64,000 nucleotides of DNA, from positions 34,895,054 through 34,959,053 of the forward strand of contig NC_090282.1 in the NCBI RefSeq assembly GCF_037392515.1. The letters run 5' to 3'. Of this stretch, positions 39,809 to 51,300 are shown in pieces (positions within the stretch are counted from its first letter, which is position 1; each line of letters begins with the position of its first letter). This DNA comes from Haliotis asinina. Lineage: Eukaryota; Mollusca; Gastropoda; Lepetellida; Haliotidae. Both the position numbers and the translations under genes were made by a program. The notes below the pieces were generated by a model, which made no database searches, had not been told where the DNA came from, and saw only the letters and a list, made by a program, of their open reading frames with translations.

Positions 39809-39967
39809 GGGCCCTGTTTCACAAAGCTCTCAGAAGCCTAAGATCTCATAACTTTTCTCGCAGCATTCATACCTCCTATACTGTAACATAGGGAGGACGA
39901 ATGCCACGAGAAAAGTAACAAAATCTTACAAGTAACAAGGCTTACATGAGCTTTGTGAAACGGGGCC
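39809..39967. repeat. Foldback (palindromic) element, 159 bp
   Basis: Two ~78-bp imperfectly complementary arms. The left arm starts GGGCCCTGTTTCACAAAGCT and the right arm ends AGCTTTGTGAAACGGGGCC. Centre near CTGTAACATAG. No ORF. Confidence 0.8.
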
Positions 39968-40707
39968 AAGGTTAACCTACTGTTACATGGACCATAACAA
40001 GAAAGTTAAGCAATGCTAGAAGTTATCGATTGTTTGTGTAATTAACCGCCAATACATTCATTGATTGCTCATTATTGGCTAACTAAATTACCTTTTTTAA
40101 AGTATGACAGACTTTATGCAATTAGTTGCCAGGTGTGATATCTTGGGTGACCAGTGAGACTATACACCAATGTAAAATACCTGAAAGGACACATCACTTT
40201 TTCGTATATTAGACTGTTAAAAGACACATCACTAGGAAACCTGCAGATGAATGGCATATTGCTTGTTTTTGCGGATATTGATGGATACATTCCTTGAACA
40301 AGGTAATGGCCTGACATTGTTACATAACTTTAATTTGTTCCAGTTTTGATATTTGCATTTTATTTTTATTAAGTTGTAGTAGCATTCAACAGAATCATTG
40401 TTTTCGTCATGAAGTGTAATGATACAGACAACATACACTAGGGTGTGCATGCAAGTTAAGATTCACACTGGTGAACTATAAAATGTCTAGATATCACATT
40501 CCTGTTATACATTGGCAGTAAGTATCAGCAGATCGCTTCTTTATATTAAGTTTCAAAATGCATACAAATATGATCATAAAGTTATTAGGATTATTAGACC
40601 AAATATAAAGGTGTACATTGACTAGTGTCTACATACTGGTGAGTGAACGTTTAAAAACCAAGTGAATTTAGCAACTGAAAAAATTTATCGCGCAGTATTG
40701 TCACTTC

Positions 40708-41048
40708 AACACCTATCTTGCTTCCATTGTGTCATGCAAAATCCTTTTGGCCATGATTCAGATACATATTTAACTACTAGGAGAAAGTAGTTTTGATTTT
40801 CTAACTAGATGAAAACAAACCGTAATCTCATTAATTCTAATGGACTTTAGCTCGTGACTTCACGATTTTAAAAAATGGCGGTGCCCTTTCTGAGGACAAA
40901 TTGCTATATAAGTTTGTTTTCATCCACTTACAAAATCAAAATTACTTTCTACTGATAGTAACATGTATATGATTGATGGACAATAGGATTTTGCATGACA
41001 TTTTGCTTGCAACATAACAATTTCACTCTTGGAAGCGAGGTGGGTGTT
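40708..41048. repeat. Long inverted-repeat element, ~340 bp
   Basis: The left arm (40708-40820) and right arm (40912-41048) are imperfect reverse complements. Matched blocks include GTCATGCAAAATCC / GGATTTTGCATGAC and GATGAAAACAAAC / GTTTGTTTTCATC. The ~90-bp spacer contains ATGGCGGTGCCCTTTCTGAG. Looks like a non-autonomous foldback or MITE-type element. Confidence 0.72.
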
Positions 41049-41649
41049 AATTTAATATTACTTACAACATTATTGTCACTTTGACCACTTTGATCTTTAA
41101 TGGTTTAAAGAGTACAAAATATTTGAGTTTATTTGTTCTTTAGTTATTAAAACGGAGGAGATAACCAACTGTAAAACCCACTTCAAAGCAGGCTATGTAC
41201 TTAGAGCAATATAGTAATACTCAACATGAAACCAATTTTCTGTCAACACAGATGAGATTGTTTTGGTAACCCATAGTTCCACTGCATTGCATCTTGGTCA
41301 ATGGACACAAAGACAAGGTACTGATGTCGGGGGAAAAAATATACAATAAGCCACAACAGTTGGAAAAGTATGTAAACAGGCAAGAACTTTGGTAACAGCT
41401 AGGCATTGAATATTTTATTCACAAATATTTATTTTATGCGCAATATTTACAATTTTACATACACACAGATATGAATAACCACAAAAGCGGTTCATCTGTT
41501 GTACTACCACACCTGTATGGAAGCATCACAAATATTTACCTCCAGAGCAGGATGAAGGCAAAAGTGTTTCATATTATATGACAACTAAATCAAGACACAA
41601 AACTGTTAATCCTTTGACAGAGTTGTTTCCTTACCAATTATGAAACAAA

Positions 41650-41655
41650 TTTATT
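41650..41655 (-). promoter_or_regulatory. Candidate polyadenylation signal of DDX54
   Basis: TTTATT on the plus strand reads AATAAA on the gene strand, about 520 bp after the DDX54 stop codon. Others occur farther on (near 41420), so the choice is tentative. Confidence 0.35.
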
Positions 41656-41749
41656 GAAATACCTTAACCTCACCTCTCTAAGCAGCCTCTTATGTCAGAT
41701 ATTTGAGGCATTTCAGCAGTGGGCGTACAGCATAACAGCCCAGGCATTA

Positions 41750-41995
41750 GTCTCATTGCAAGTAGCTATTCCATCTCTACACAAACAGGTAGTTATCCAC
41801 TGCAACACAACACCTGCTGACATATTACAGTTGCTGGAGGTGGTTATCCCTTGCAACACTACACCTGCTGATATATTAGGGTTGTTGCAAGTGTTTATCC
41901 ATTGCAACACCTGCCGAGTGGCTACATGAGTTCTCTACTGCAACACGACACCTGCTGATGCAGAAGGCTTGCAACAAGTAGCTACTCCCTTTACA
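41750..41995. repeat. 51-bp minisatellite, about four diverged units
   Basis: Units of the type GTGGTTATCCCTTGCAACAC...CACCTGCTGATATATTAG, two of them exactly 51 bp and the others damaged. It lies just downstream of DDX54, within or beside its 3' UTR. Because 51 is a multiple of three, it creates a repetitive plus-strand ORF, which I do not regard as a gene. Confidence 0.75.
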
Positions 41996-42171
41996 TGAAG
42001 TTTAAATACTTCAGAACCTTAATTCAAAGTAGCAAGCAATGTTTAGCTAAACACTTCTGTTACTGTCTCACACACACGCATCCTTACTGTCACCTGATGT
42101 AGACCACATACTAACAAAACTGAATAGATGATGAACTCAAGGACTGACTGAAGATGTTGAAGCTTTTCCAG

Positions 42172-42362
42172 TTATTTTTGTTTTTTCATCTTCTGATTCT
42201 TAAATGCTCTCCTCTTACGTTTCTCTTCCCTTCTGTGTTTCTGGAAATTCTGAAGTTTGCTTTTTTGTTTTCTATTCTTAGCTATTTGATCAATTGACTT
42301 CAGCTCTTTAAACTGTTTCTTCTTCTTAGTTCCTGACGCTTCTTCAGATCCCTTGGTGTGCC
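42172..42362 (-). other. DDX54: Last DDX54 coding exon, basic tail
   Basis: Acceptor TTGCAG, stop TAA at 42174-42172. Encodes a strongly basic, likely coiled tail ([20 protein letters not shown] and [16 protein letters not shown]), as expected for a nucleolar RNA-binding C-terminus. Confidence 0.9.
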
Positions 42363-45300
42363 CTGCAATAACAGCAGTAACGTTCACAGGGTTCAATGTT
42401 GTGCTTTATAATTTGCACTGGTGCAACCCAATACTACAAAATGCAACCTGGTTATTAGTCTAACTTGCACCTCGTGCAAGTCAGTTTTTGAGAATTAAAT
42501 CAACATCAAATCTAAGATTATAAGCATAATTATGTTAGCTCATATTTCTTTTAAACTCTGAATGGCTATGGCGTGTAAATATTGCAATTATAGACACCTC
42601 TCAGTTATGAATTTTTAGAAATACTTGGAATTAAATCAGCCCGGCAATATGCAAATGACAAGAACGTGAGAGAATCTATTGGCCAAATCAACGAATCTTT
42701 TCGTCTGGTCATTTCCATAAAAGTACTGTTACTGGAATTTGGCTGCTGCAAATAGTTTTTGTCTTAGGTTGCATTTGGTGCAATTAGGTTATCATCTCGT
42801 TAATTCGAGCCCTGTGTTTAGTCCACATACCATCCATGTAATACAGACACAAAAACTGGTGCCTTATATATAAGAACAATGTTGAATAAACAAGCCACCC
42901 ATGAAATGTAAACAAACAACATGAAGATACATGGCTAGGTAATATGGACAAGCAATCAAATAAGTGTTGTTTTATGCCCCATCCATGAAAGTTGTTGGGT
43001 CATAATAATCAGGTAGGCGACACTTTATTAACACCATGATGCATATCAACAGTAGTATGGCAAGAATGAGTAAACTGACCCTGAATGACTTAGGGATACA
43101 TGTAAGATGAGCATCATGAAATCTAATTATTTCGAAACAGGCCTTTATGTCAAACAGCTTCAATGAACCTTTGCTAAACTGTTAAGCTTCTGAAACAACC
43201 TTTCAGGAAAGAGTTGGGTTTGTATGGTATATGCAGTGAACTCACATAGTCGTCCCTTGGAGCCCATTACCACTAGACGACCTGGTCTTCCTGACTTTGA
43301 CTTTTGACCTTCGCCATCACTGTCACCTGGGTTTGAGTCAATTTTGTGTTTGTCTCGCCAGTCACGGTAAGTGAAGACATTAAGGAAAATACACAGAAAG
43401 GAATATTTGTGCAAATTCTGCCTGTTTTTTTTTCTGTCATGCATGAATGGGTTAGTTGTACTCTGTACTCAGCAATACTGCAGCAATATGGCAACAGTCT
43501 GTAAATAATTGAGTTTGGACCAGACAAACCAGTGAGCATTGATCTACTCAAATGGGATACAATGACATGTGTCTGCGAGCCTGATCACCCGATCCTCTGA
43601 CTCACCTCTTACGATAAGCATGGATTACTGAAGATCAATATGAACTTGCACTTTAACAGGTTTTTCAATCAGGAGGCATTATTGTCCAGCCATATGATAT
43701 CAGCCTGGAATCAGTCAAGTCTGGACCGGTCAAACCTAATATTGTAAGCAACAATCAGCGGAAGAGGACAAGATGTCGAGTGAGTGAGTGAGTTTAGTTT
43801 TACACCACACTCAGCAATATTACAGCTTTATGGCGGCAGTCTTTAAATAATCATGTCTGGACCAGACAATCCAGTGATCAACAACATGAGCATCGATCTG
43901 CGCAATTGGGAACTGATGACATGTGTCAACCAAGTTAGCGGGTCTGACCACCCGATCCCGTTAGTCGCCTCTTACAACAAGCATAGTCGCCTTTTGTGGC
44001 AAGTATGGGTTGCTGAAGGCCTATTCTACACAGGGACCTTCATGGGTCACAAGATGTCAAGAAAATCATTACCTAACCACCTTATCCATTCAGCTACCTT
44101 ATACAACATATACAGCTTAATTGGCTCACATTCTAAACAACAATGACAACTGGTAACTCTGAGTGACTGTAAGCGGTGTTATGAAATTTTAGTCTTATTT
44201 CAATGGACAACTATATGTTTAATAGGTTGTGTGATAAGAATAAGATGCACTTGTTGGTCAATGCAGCACTCATCAATATTCAAACTGCATGATGGCTTCC
44301 TGTTAAGTCTAGATACCCCAGTGACTGATATGACCAGTGTCCTACACCTGATCACAACAAAACTTACATGTGTTCACGTTACAGGAACTGACTTATCAAT
44401 TCATTAGGTCACCTTCTAATGTATGGTTTATTGGGAGCAGTTTAAAACCAGAATGCCATAGGCTGCTAGTGTAATAAAGCAAAGGATATGCATTGGACTT
44501 GTAAGAGGCTGAGATCCAGGTGCCACTCTCTGTTTTAATCTTCTTCTTCTTCGGGTCCTGTTCTTCCCTTACAAACTTCTTCTTCTTTCTATCCCTTTTA
44601 AAAGATTATTGATGTAGATGTAAAACAAGTAAAATGAGTAAATCAACATTGCTACACCTGACCTTAATTCTGAATATGTTTGATTTTTGTCCAAAACACT
44701 GTAATGAAGGCCCACTTCTGCTGTTAACGACATTGTGGAAGGTTTTGTTTGTTTTTTTGTGGTTTAATACTGAACTCAGCATTTTTGCAAACAATATAGT
44801 CACACAATCCAGTGATTGACAGTGCAAATCAATCCCAGCAATTGGGATATGATGACATGCGTCAGCTAAGTCTGGACACCTGCCCCCAGTTTTCATAAAC
44901 TATTAAAGGATGTCTTTCACATCAAGTGTGTTTTAGGATGGAGGATGTTTATGGTATTCCATCAAATTTCGGGGAAAAGGATACAGGTTGCAATTTTGTT
45001 TATTACCACATATAAATAGTGAGTTGAGACAAAGAGACCACAAATGTAATATTTAATCTGCTGCACCTGTAGAATCACTCAGTTACATCCAGCATCATTA
45101 TTAAGCATGGTATGGGTCAAGACTGAAATTTGGATCACCTGATCTTCAACCATTCAAGACTTTCTTATGTTGAGTATTGACAGTGAACTGTTACTGAAGG
45201 GAGACAACTCACCATTTCAGCTGATTGTTTTTCTTCTTGATCCCAGCTTCATCATCCCCGGTGAGATCCAAAACAGCACTGGAGGCCTGCTGCTCAAATG

Positions 45301-48300
45301 TACTGCTGACACTTAGGCTAAAAGAAACATTCCACAACATAACCAGTGGTACACAATGTATATGCAAGGTGCTTTACTCCCATAAACTCCCTGAGAAAGA
45401 ATGAGAAGCTCTATTGACAAGACCCTCGAAATCTCATTCAGTAATTGCAATGGCCTATCCATAGGGGATCAGACCAACTTTTTTACAATCCAAACACTGT
45501 GAAGTTGATTGATGAACGGTGATTATTACCCAAGAGTGTTTGTGTATCACGCATTAAATAATGTCTTAGACAGGCATTTGGAATGCATAACAAGTACCAT
45601 TATTTCCTGACATTGGACAGTCAGTTTAAGAAACAAGGTTAATCATCTCTGACTTTAAAAATGGATTATTTCATACAATGTCCAATATGAAACATGAAAT
45701 GACATTAGAAACCAAGTATGAATATAGTGTATGTATGTCTGATTAATCATACAGTGTTATTATTCATAGTTTGTCCACACAATAACCTACACATAAGAAG
45801 ACCTTTCATCTGAACTCATTGTGAACACTGAGCACACACTAACTTCATATGTATGGAAACTGAAAATAGTTCTTGCTAGGAGACTTCATCAGCATATTTA
45901 TCAGATCCTGCTACCAAGATATCAAACTGTTTCATTCCATTACAATGACAAATATTCTTCTTGTTTACAGTAGGTCTGTGTTGTGTCTCAAAACAACACA
46001 ACAGAGCATTTCAGCTTAATTTATTCCTTATGTGATTATTAATTATAACGTTTTTAAACAGCCAGATGTTGATTGAACAGTTTAATAGCTAATATGCCAA
46101 GTTGTAACCGACCCTTTTTCGCTCTGGTAGTCTGCAGGACGGTAGTGGAGATAGTTCTCTTCATCTTTGATGTCTATGAGTTTCCGCTTCTTGCCTTTCC
46201 TCCTTTGGGCGGTATCCCTGCCAGAGTGTTGTTTGCTGGAGGCAATCACAGTGGTGAACACATTCTACAGACAGAAAAAGGGCATTCCTACACCATGTAA
46301 CAGCGGAGGATCTACATGCATTCAACATGTACATGGCTCAAAAAATCATATGAAACAGTCTGGATCTTAAGTCAAGCCCAAATAAATTCAAAATATAATA
46401 TTATTGTCAAAATTCACAAATCAGAATAAATGTAAAAGTACACATTTTAAAGTTATTATTAGATTATTGTAAACATGCTGTACAAATTACTTAAAGACAT
46501 TACTACAACACAACATGTGGAAAAACAGACTTTTTAAACCAATGGGAAAGTGAAACCTCTGACAGTTTGGTTTAACAACATTGAATCATGTCAAACACAA
46601 GTAGGATTCAAAACAGTTCAGAAGATTCAGTTATGGCTAAGATATACTCCATAAATATGAATAGTTATGCTTTACTGGTATACCCAAGAAAGAACATTCC
46701 TACACCAAGTAACAGCGGAGGATCTACATGCATTCATCTTGTATAAAGCTGTATGGCTCTTATAAAAGAGTTTCATTCAGCAGCAAATCATGCGTGCACC
46801 TTGACTCAAACTGGCGTTCAGAAGATCCTGTTGGGGTTAAGATATGCCCCATAAAGTGATATTTATGCTTTACATATCCACCACTGCTGCCAGTCTCTGG
46901 TCAAGTAGGTATCAGGTGGGTTGGATCAGCCGTGCAATAAAACATATCTAATAACACAAACCTTAACATCTTCCTGATTTGCTTCCTCCTCCCCTTCCTG
47001 ATCCTCCTCCTCATCCTCTTCGTCCATGTCTGCATCCCGCATGTTGGCCTCCTTCAGTCGGTTTCTGCAGACCACCTTCTCATGCCAACTCCGCTTGTTC
47101 TTCATCACATCAAATGATGGATTCTTGTTGGTCGAATTCACTTCAAATATTGTCTGTAACATGATTTGTTCTTGCAGTGAACGTTTGGTCGCTCTATCTG
47201 TTATAGCACAGTGTGTCAGTGAAGTGAGTATTGCAATACAATACGCAGAGATATGGCAGACAAACCGAGTATCAAAACCTGTTTGCAAGTTTCACAGCTC
47301 ATTACATATATGAGATTTACTGAACTAAGCGTAAATACATTTGTTTGTGAAACCAACATATCTGTAAAAATCTACACTGTAATCACTTCAGTGAAATACC
47401 TGCAGTTTCAAACATCCATGCTAACAAATTATCCTGTACATATGAGTAATGACCAGGGCAATGTACCACAAAGTATGTTACTGATACCACTATCATAAGC
47501 AAGTTCAGCCAGTGTTACAGTACATGAGTTGCAGTCACCTCATATTTGGGGGTTATGCAGCCCTTAGCTACAGTAACTGTTTTGTAGATCCAGTTTCGAA
47601 AGGGATGGGCAAGGTGGATTTCATTGCACTGTGTATCCACTATTGGGATGTTTCTCTTCAGAACTGTGCATGAAGGAGTCTGTGTCTTTACTATAGTGCC
47701 AAATATCAACACAAGCTGCCCCATTTTTATAAAGGTATTCCTTAAGATACATTTCGTCAGACCTTTTACAATACTGAACTCAGATAGGTATATTAACACC
47801 GACAATAACGCAGGAAACTCCAGAAACGGGAATCATTAATCATATTCCTGTGGGATTCAAACACAGGTGATTGGTGTGATAAGTGAATGGTTTAACCACA
47901 AGCCTACCCAATTGCCCCTTAACACTACAAACAGCCACGCAATAAATTTTATATCCACCAACATCTACCCTGAAAATGTAGAAATCTGATAGCACTTCAT
48001 GGGAAGATCTCTTTATTGCTTGCTGTGGCAGAGTATGTTTGTTGTTAGACTCAACATTCAGCTATGTTTCTAAATTTTCAAATGTGCAGACAATCAATCA
48101 TGTCTCATCCCGTAAGTCACAAGTACTGGTTCCTACACTGGCTAGTCCAACCTACAAACCTCAATGCAGGGTACAAAACTCTCAAACATTTCAGCCATTC
48201 CACAGGACTGGTTTTGATATAAACCTTGCCAGTCCTGACCAAAACTTACCTGCCCACAAAATAGATTCGTACATGCATGTTTAAACTGTAACTACACTGT

Positions 48301-51300
48301 CAGGCAGGTGAATTTAAAACCTGGCTGTCCGTGTTGAAAATAACCCATCCTGTGCAGATGGATGGGTAGGTGTTTTGAAAGCTGCTCAATGGTTTCAAGT
48401 CTTTTAGTCTCCTATAACTGGGACTTGGATGCTTGTCAGACACTCTACTCCAGAGCCTGTTCCTAAAAGCCATCACAGGGCGATGACAATTGTAAGTCTA
48501 TGTTAAAATATGGGAGTTACAATCATCTTAATGCTACAATCACTTTAAGGAACGGGGCCCAGGTTCCCATGGAATTCAACAGGAACTGATCCTACGCTGA
48601 TGGAGGAGATGGACAATGATCACCACATAGATACTGACTGTGTTGGACTTGTAGTTACGGAGAGCATCCAGCAGGTCCAGACGCTCAGACTCGTCTCCCG
48701 TCTTGACATTGGCTGTGGATGTAGAAGAGTACTGCCATAGTCACACAATCACATCTTTTAGTCACATTTCCCCTCACATGCAAGCAACAACATGCAGACT
48801 TACTAAAGTATGACTGTTTCATATTCTTTGGTTTGAAACGTCGATGTATACTTCTTTCCATGAAACATTCTGGTTCATATTGGTATGTTGGACAAAATAT
48901 TATAAGAAAAGACATATCACAGCATTTGGTTTCGGAAAGTTGTCTGAAACAGATAATTTCTGTAAAGGTATTTTCTGACTACAAACATCTAATTTCTGTT
49001 CAGTGGTTTTGATTATATTCTATTTAAGGTGCTCTAGGGTAGCTTCAAAACGACAAATTTACACGCTTTGTGCATAATGTAGAAAGACTGTTGTCACAGC
49101 TGAGAAAACCTGCACTAGAAACACCTGTTACAAGCACCTGCAAGGTAACCAACAGTCCAGAGTACATCCTTACCAAAACAAGGGTGAGCACCCAGTTTCA
49201 CCCCTGACTTGTCCACGTCTTTGACTCTCTTTACGGACTCTTGGGCAGGCAGAGGTCGAGACTTGACGTAGTGCTTGTAAGCGTTTTCACTCACACGCTT
49301 CAAGTTTTGCTGACGAAGGGAATCAACTTTCACACAATATTTTAAGTAACAGGTGGTGAAAGGGTTAAACAACAAATAAGAACATGCAATAATCATATGT
49401 AAAAGCAGCAACATATGTCATATCTAGGATTACTCTCCCTTAGTAAAGTACAAATTCTAGTACTTTTGGTTGAGTCCCATCTGGGATTTGAACCCACGCA
49501 CCTCAGAGTAAGACATCTAATCACCAGCACACAGTCACCTAATCACCTAGTGTACTCAATGGAAGTCGGACAACTGGTAATCTAGACTGCGTACTTTGTG
49601 TACCCCTCTGGTAAGTGTAAATTGGCACGGCTCCCGCGGCCGAAGTCTATGATTACGCAGTGCCATTGAGAAAGAGGTCAAATGTAACAGATGTCACATC
49701 AGTGATGTGAACAATCTGTTTGACTCAAAAGTGGACTGATGAATAGCAATCTAACTTGAAAACTAACAAACATAAATTTAACTACATGAAATGCTGATCA
49801 TAAAAAAAAAACTCTGTGAGATTTTTGCAGAATTAAGCTCTAAAAATAAAAAAACTTATTTAACAAACTATCATTAAAATATGCCAGTCCACTATTTGTT
49901 ATGAGGGAGGACATGGGCTGTCAGATGTGTAAGAAATGATAGAGACAGCATGGCACATGTTAAGGAATCATTAACTTTGTCGGCACTTATGCATGGCGTT
50001 CTCAAATTCCTCCGAGTGAACTGTTTGATTGCCATTTTTAGATACTTAAACACATTAGATATTTTATGGATAACAACATTTTTTATCTGATGATGATGAT
50101 AAGATAGTACAGTAACAATTCCCAAACCTTTTCAGGCGTGGTAATGTCAACACACTGAGAGTACCACTATGTATAAATCAGTTCTCTCTCAAAAAGGGAT
50201 GAAGAGACTTCCTGCATTACATATTCCAATGGTCAGAAAAGAGTGCTGCAAGATTCCAATTTTCCTGCACATATATATTATAAAGGTCCCAAAGCCTGTT
50301 CTGAACAACTCACCAGGTCCACAGACTCATCATGCAGCTGTCTCACCATCTCTGCCTCACCATCTATCACTCGCTGCGGCACCTCACCGAACCACCAACC
50401 ATCATCTGGACACACGAACAGGCATTGGTTACTAACAATCAAAATCTTCAGATTTTAAAGAGAACAGGAAAAATCACATTGCAACAGAACAGGAAAATAT
50501 GTAACTTTCAGCTCAGAGGAAATTAAAAACCAATTTTGCAAATTTACATCCAAGTTTTGCTTTCATCAACAGTGACAGCTTCTGTCACAAACTGAGCTAA
50601 CTTGCTAATTCGGGTAATAAAGTTTTTACTACATTTTAGGGTTGAGTCCCATCCTTGATTCAAATTCACACTCTCAGAGTAAGGCACCAAATCACCAGTA
50701 TACAGAGACAGCAATCTAACTCCCTCAACTAGCTACACTTCAACAAAATGCAAAGTCTGATAGGTGCTTCTCTTGATCACATACATATTGTCCCTGTCTA
50801 ACAAATGATAACTGTGAAAGTCATTTTCATACTGGAATCAGTACAATCACAGACTGCACCTGGGCAAAGCTGGCTACAGACAATCGTACCTGTGATTTTT
50901 TTGCCCTTGGGCACTGTTCTGACAGCCCTCCCCAGAAACACATGGAGGTCATAGAGGTAGGGCACTTCCTCAGGGGCTATGAGGCTGTAGGCAGTTCCGC
51001 TACGACCAGCTCTAGCAACACGACCTGAAACAATCAGTTGGTTCCAAAAAGTGATGATTCACCTATCTCACGTAGGAATACTTGACTCATGGGTTGCTTC
51101 TGTGTGATCTCACCCCATTATACTTGAGGCCAATCTGTTAATTTAAGCAATATTATGGTATTACGCAAACAGATTTAGCATAATACTTTGAGAAAGGCAG
51201 TTAACATCCGCATTTATCAAAGTTACTGAAGCACTCTGTACATACTACTCTTCATAAATCATGAAAACAGCAGATGATAAGGAAACAACTTACCAACTCT

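Larger units (their letters stand above)
43371..44489 (-). other. DDX54: U12-type AT-AC intron in DDX54
   Basis: The donor ATATCCTTT (44489-44481) is the full U12 AT-AC consensus. The branch site TTCCTTAAT (43387-43379) fits TTCCTTRAY, and the intron ends in CAC with AC at 43372-43371, 9 nt after the branch adenosine. Joining here keeps phase and gives the family sequence SYKS...YRDWRDK. No AG acceptor near the junction preserves the frame. The intron also holds two SINE copies. Confidence 0.88.

Noticed and set aside
41654..41929. Plus-strand 91-codon ORF with a 17-residue repeat
   Set aside because: The repetition comes from a 51-bp minisatellite in non-coding DNA. No conserved domain or splice context supports a gene.
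43247..43444. DDX54 exon starting at a GT-AG acceptor upstream of 43370
   Set aside because: No AG close to the start of homology keeps the reading frame. The AC acceptor with U12 branch site gives the right phase and sequence.
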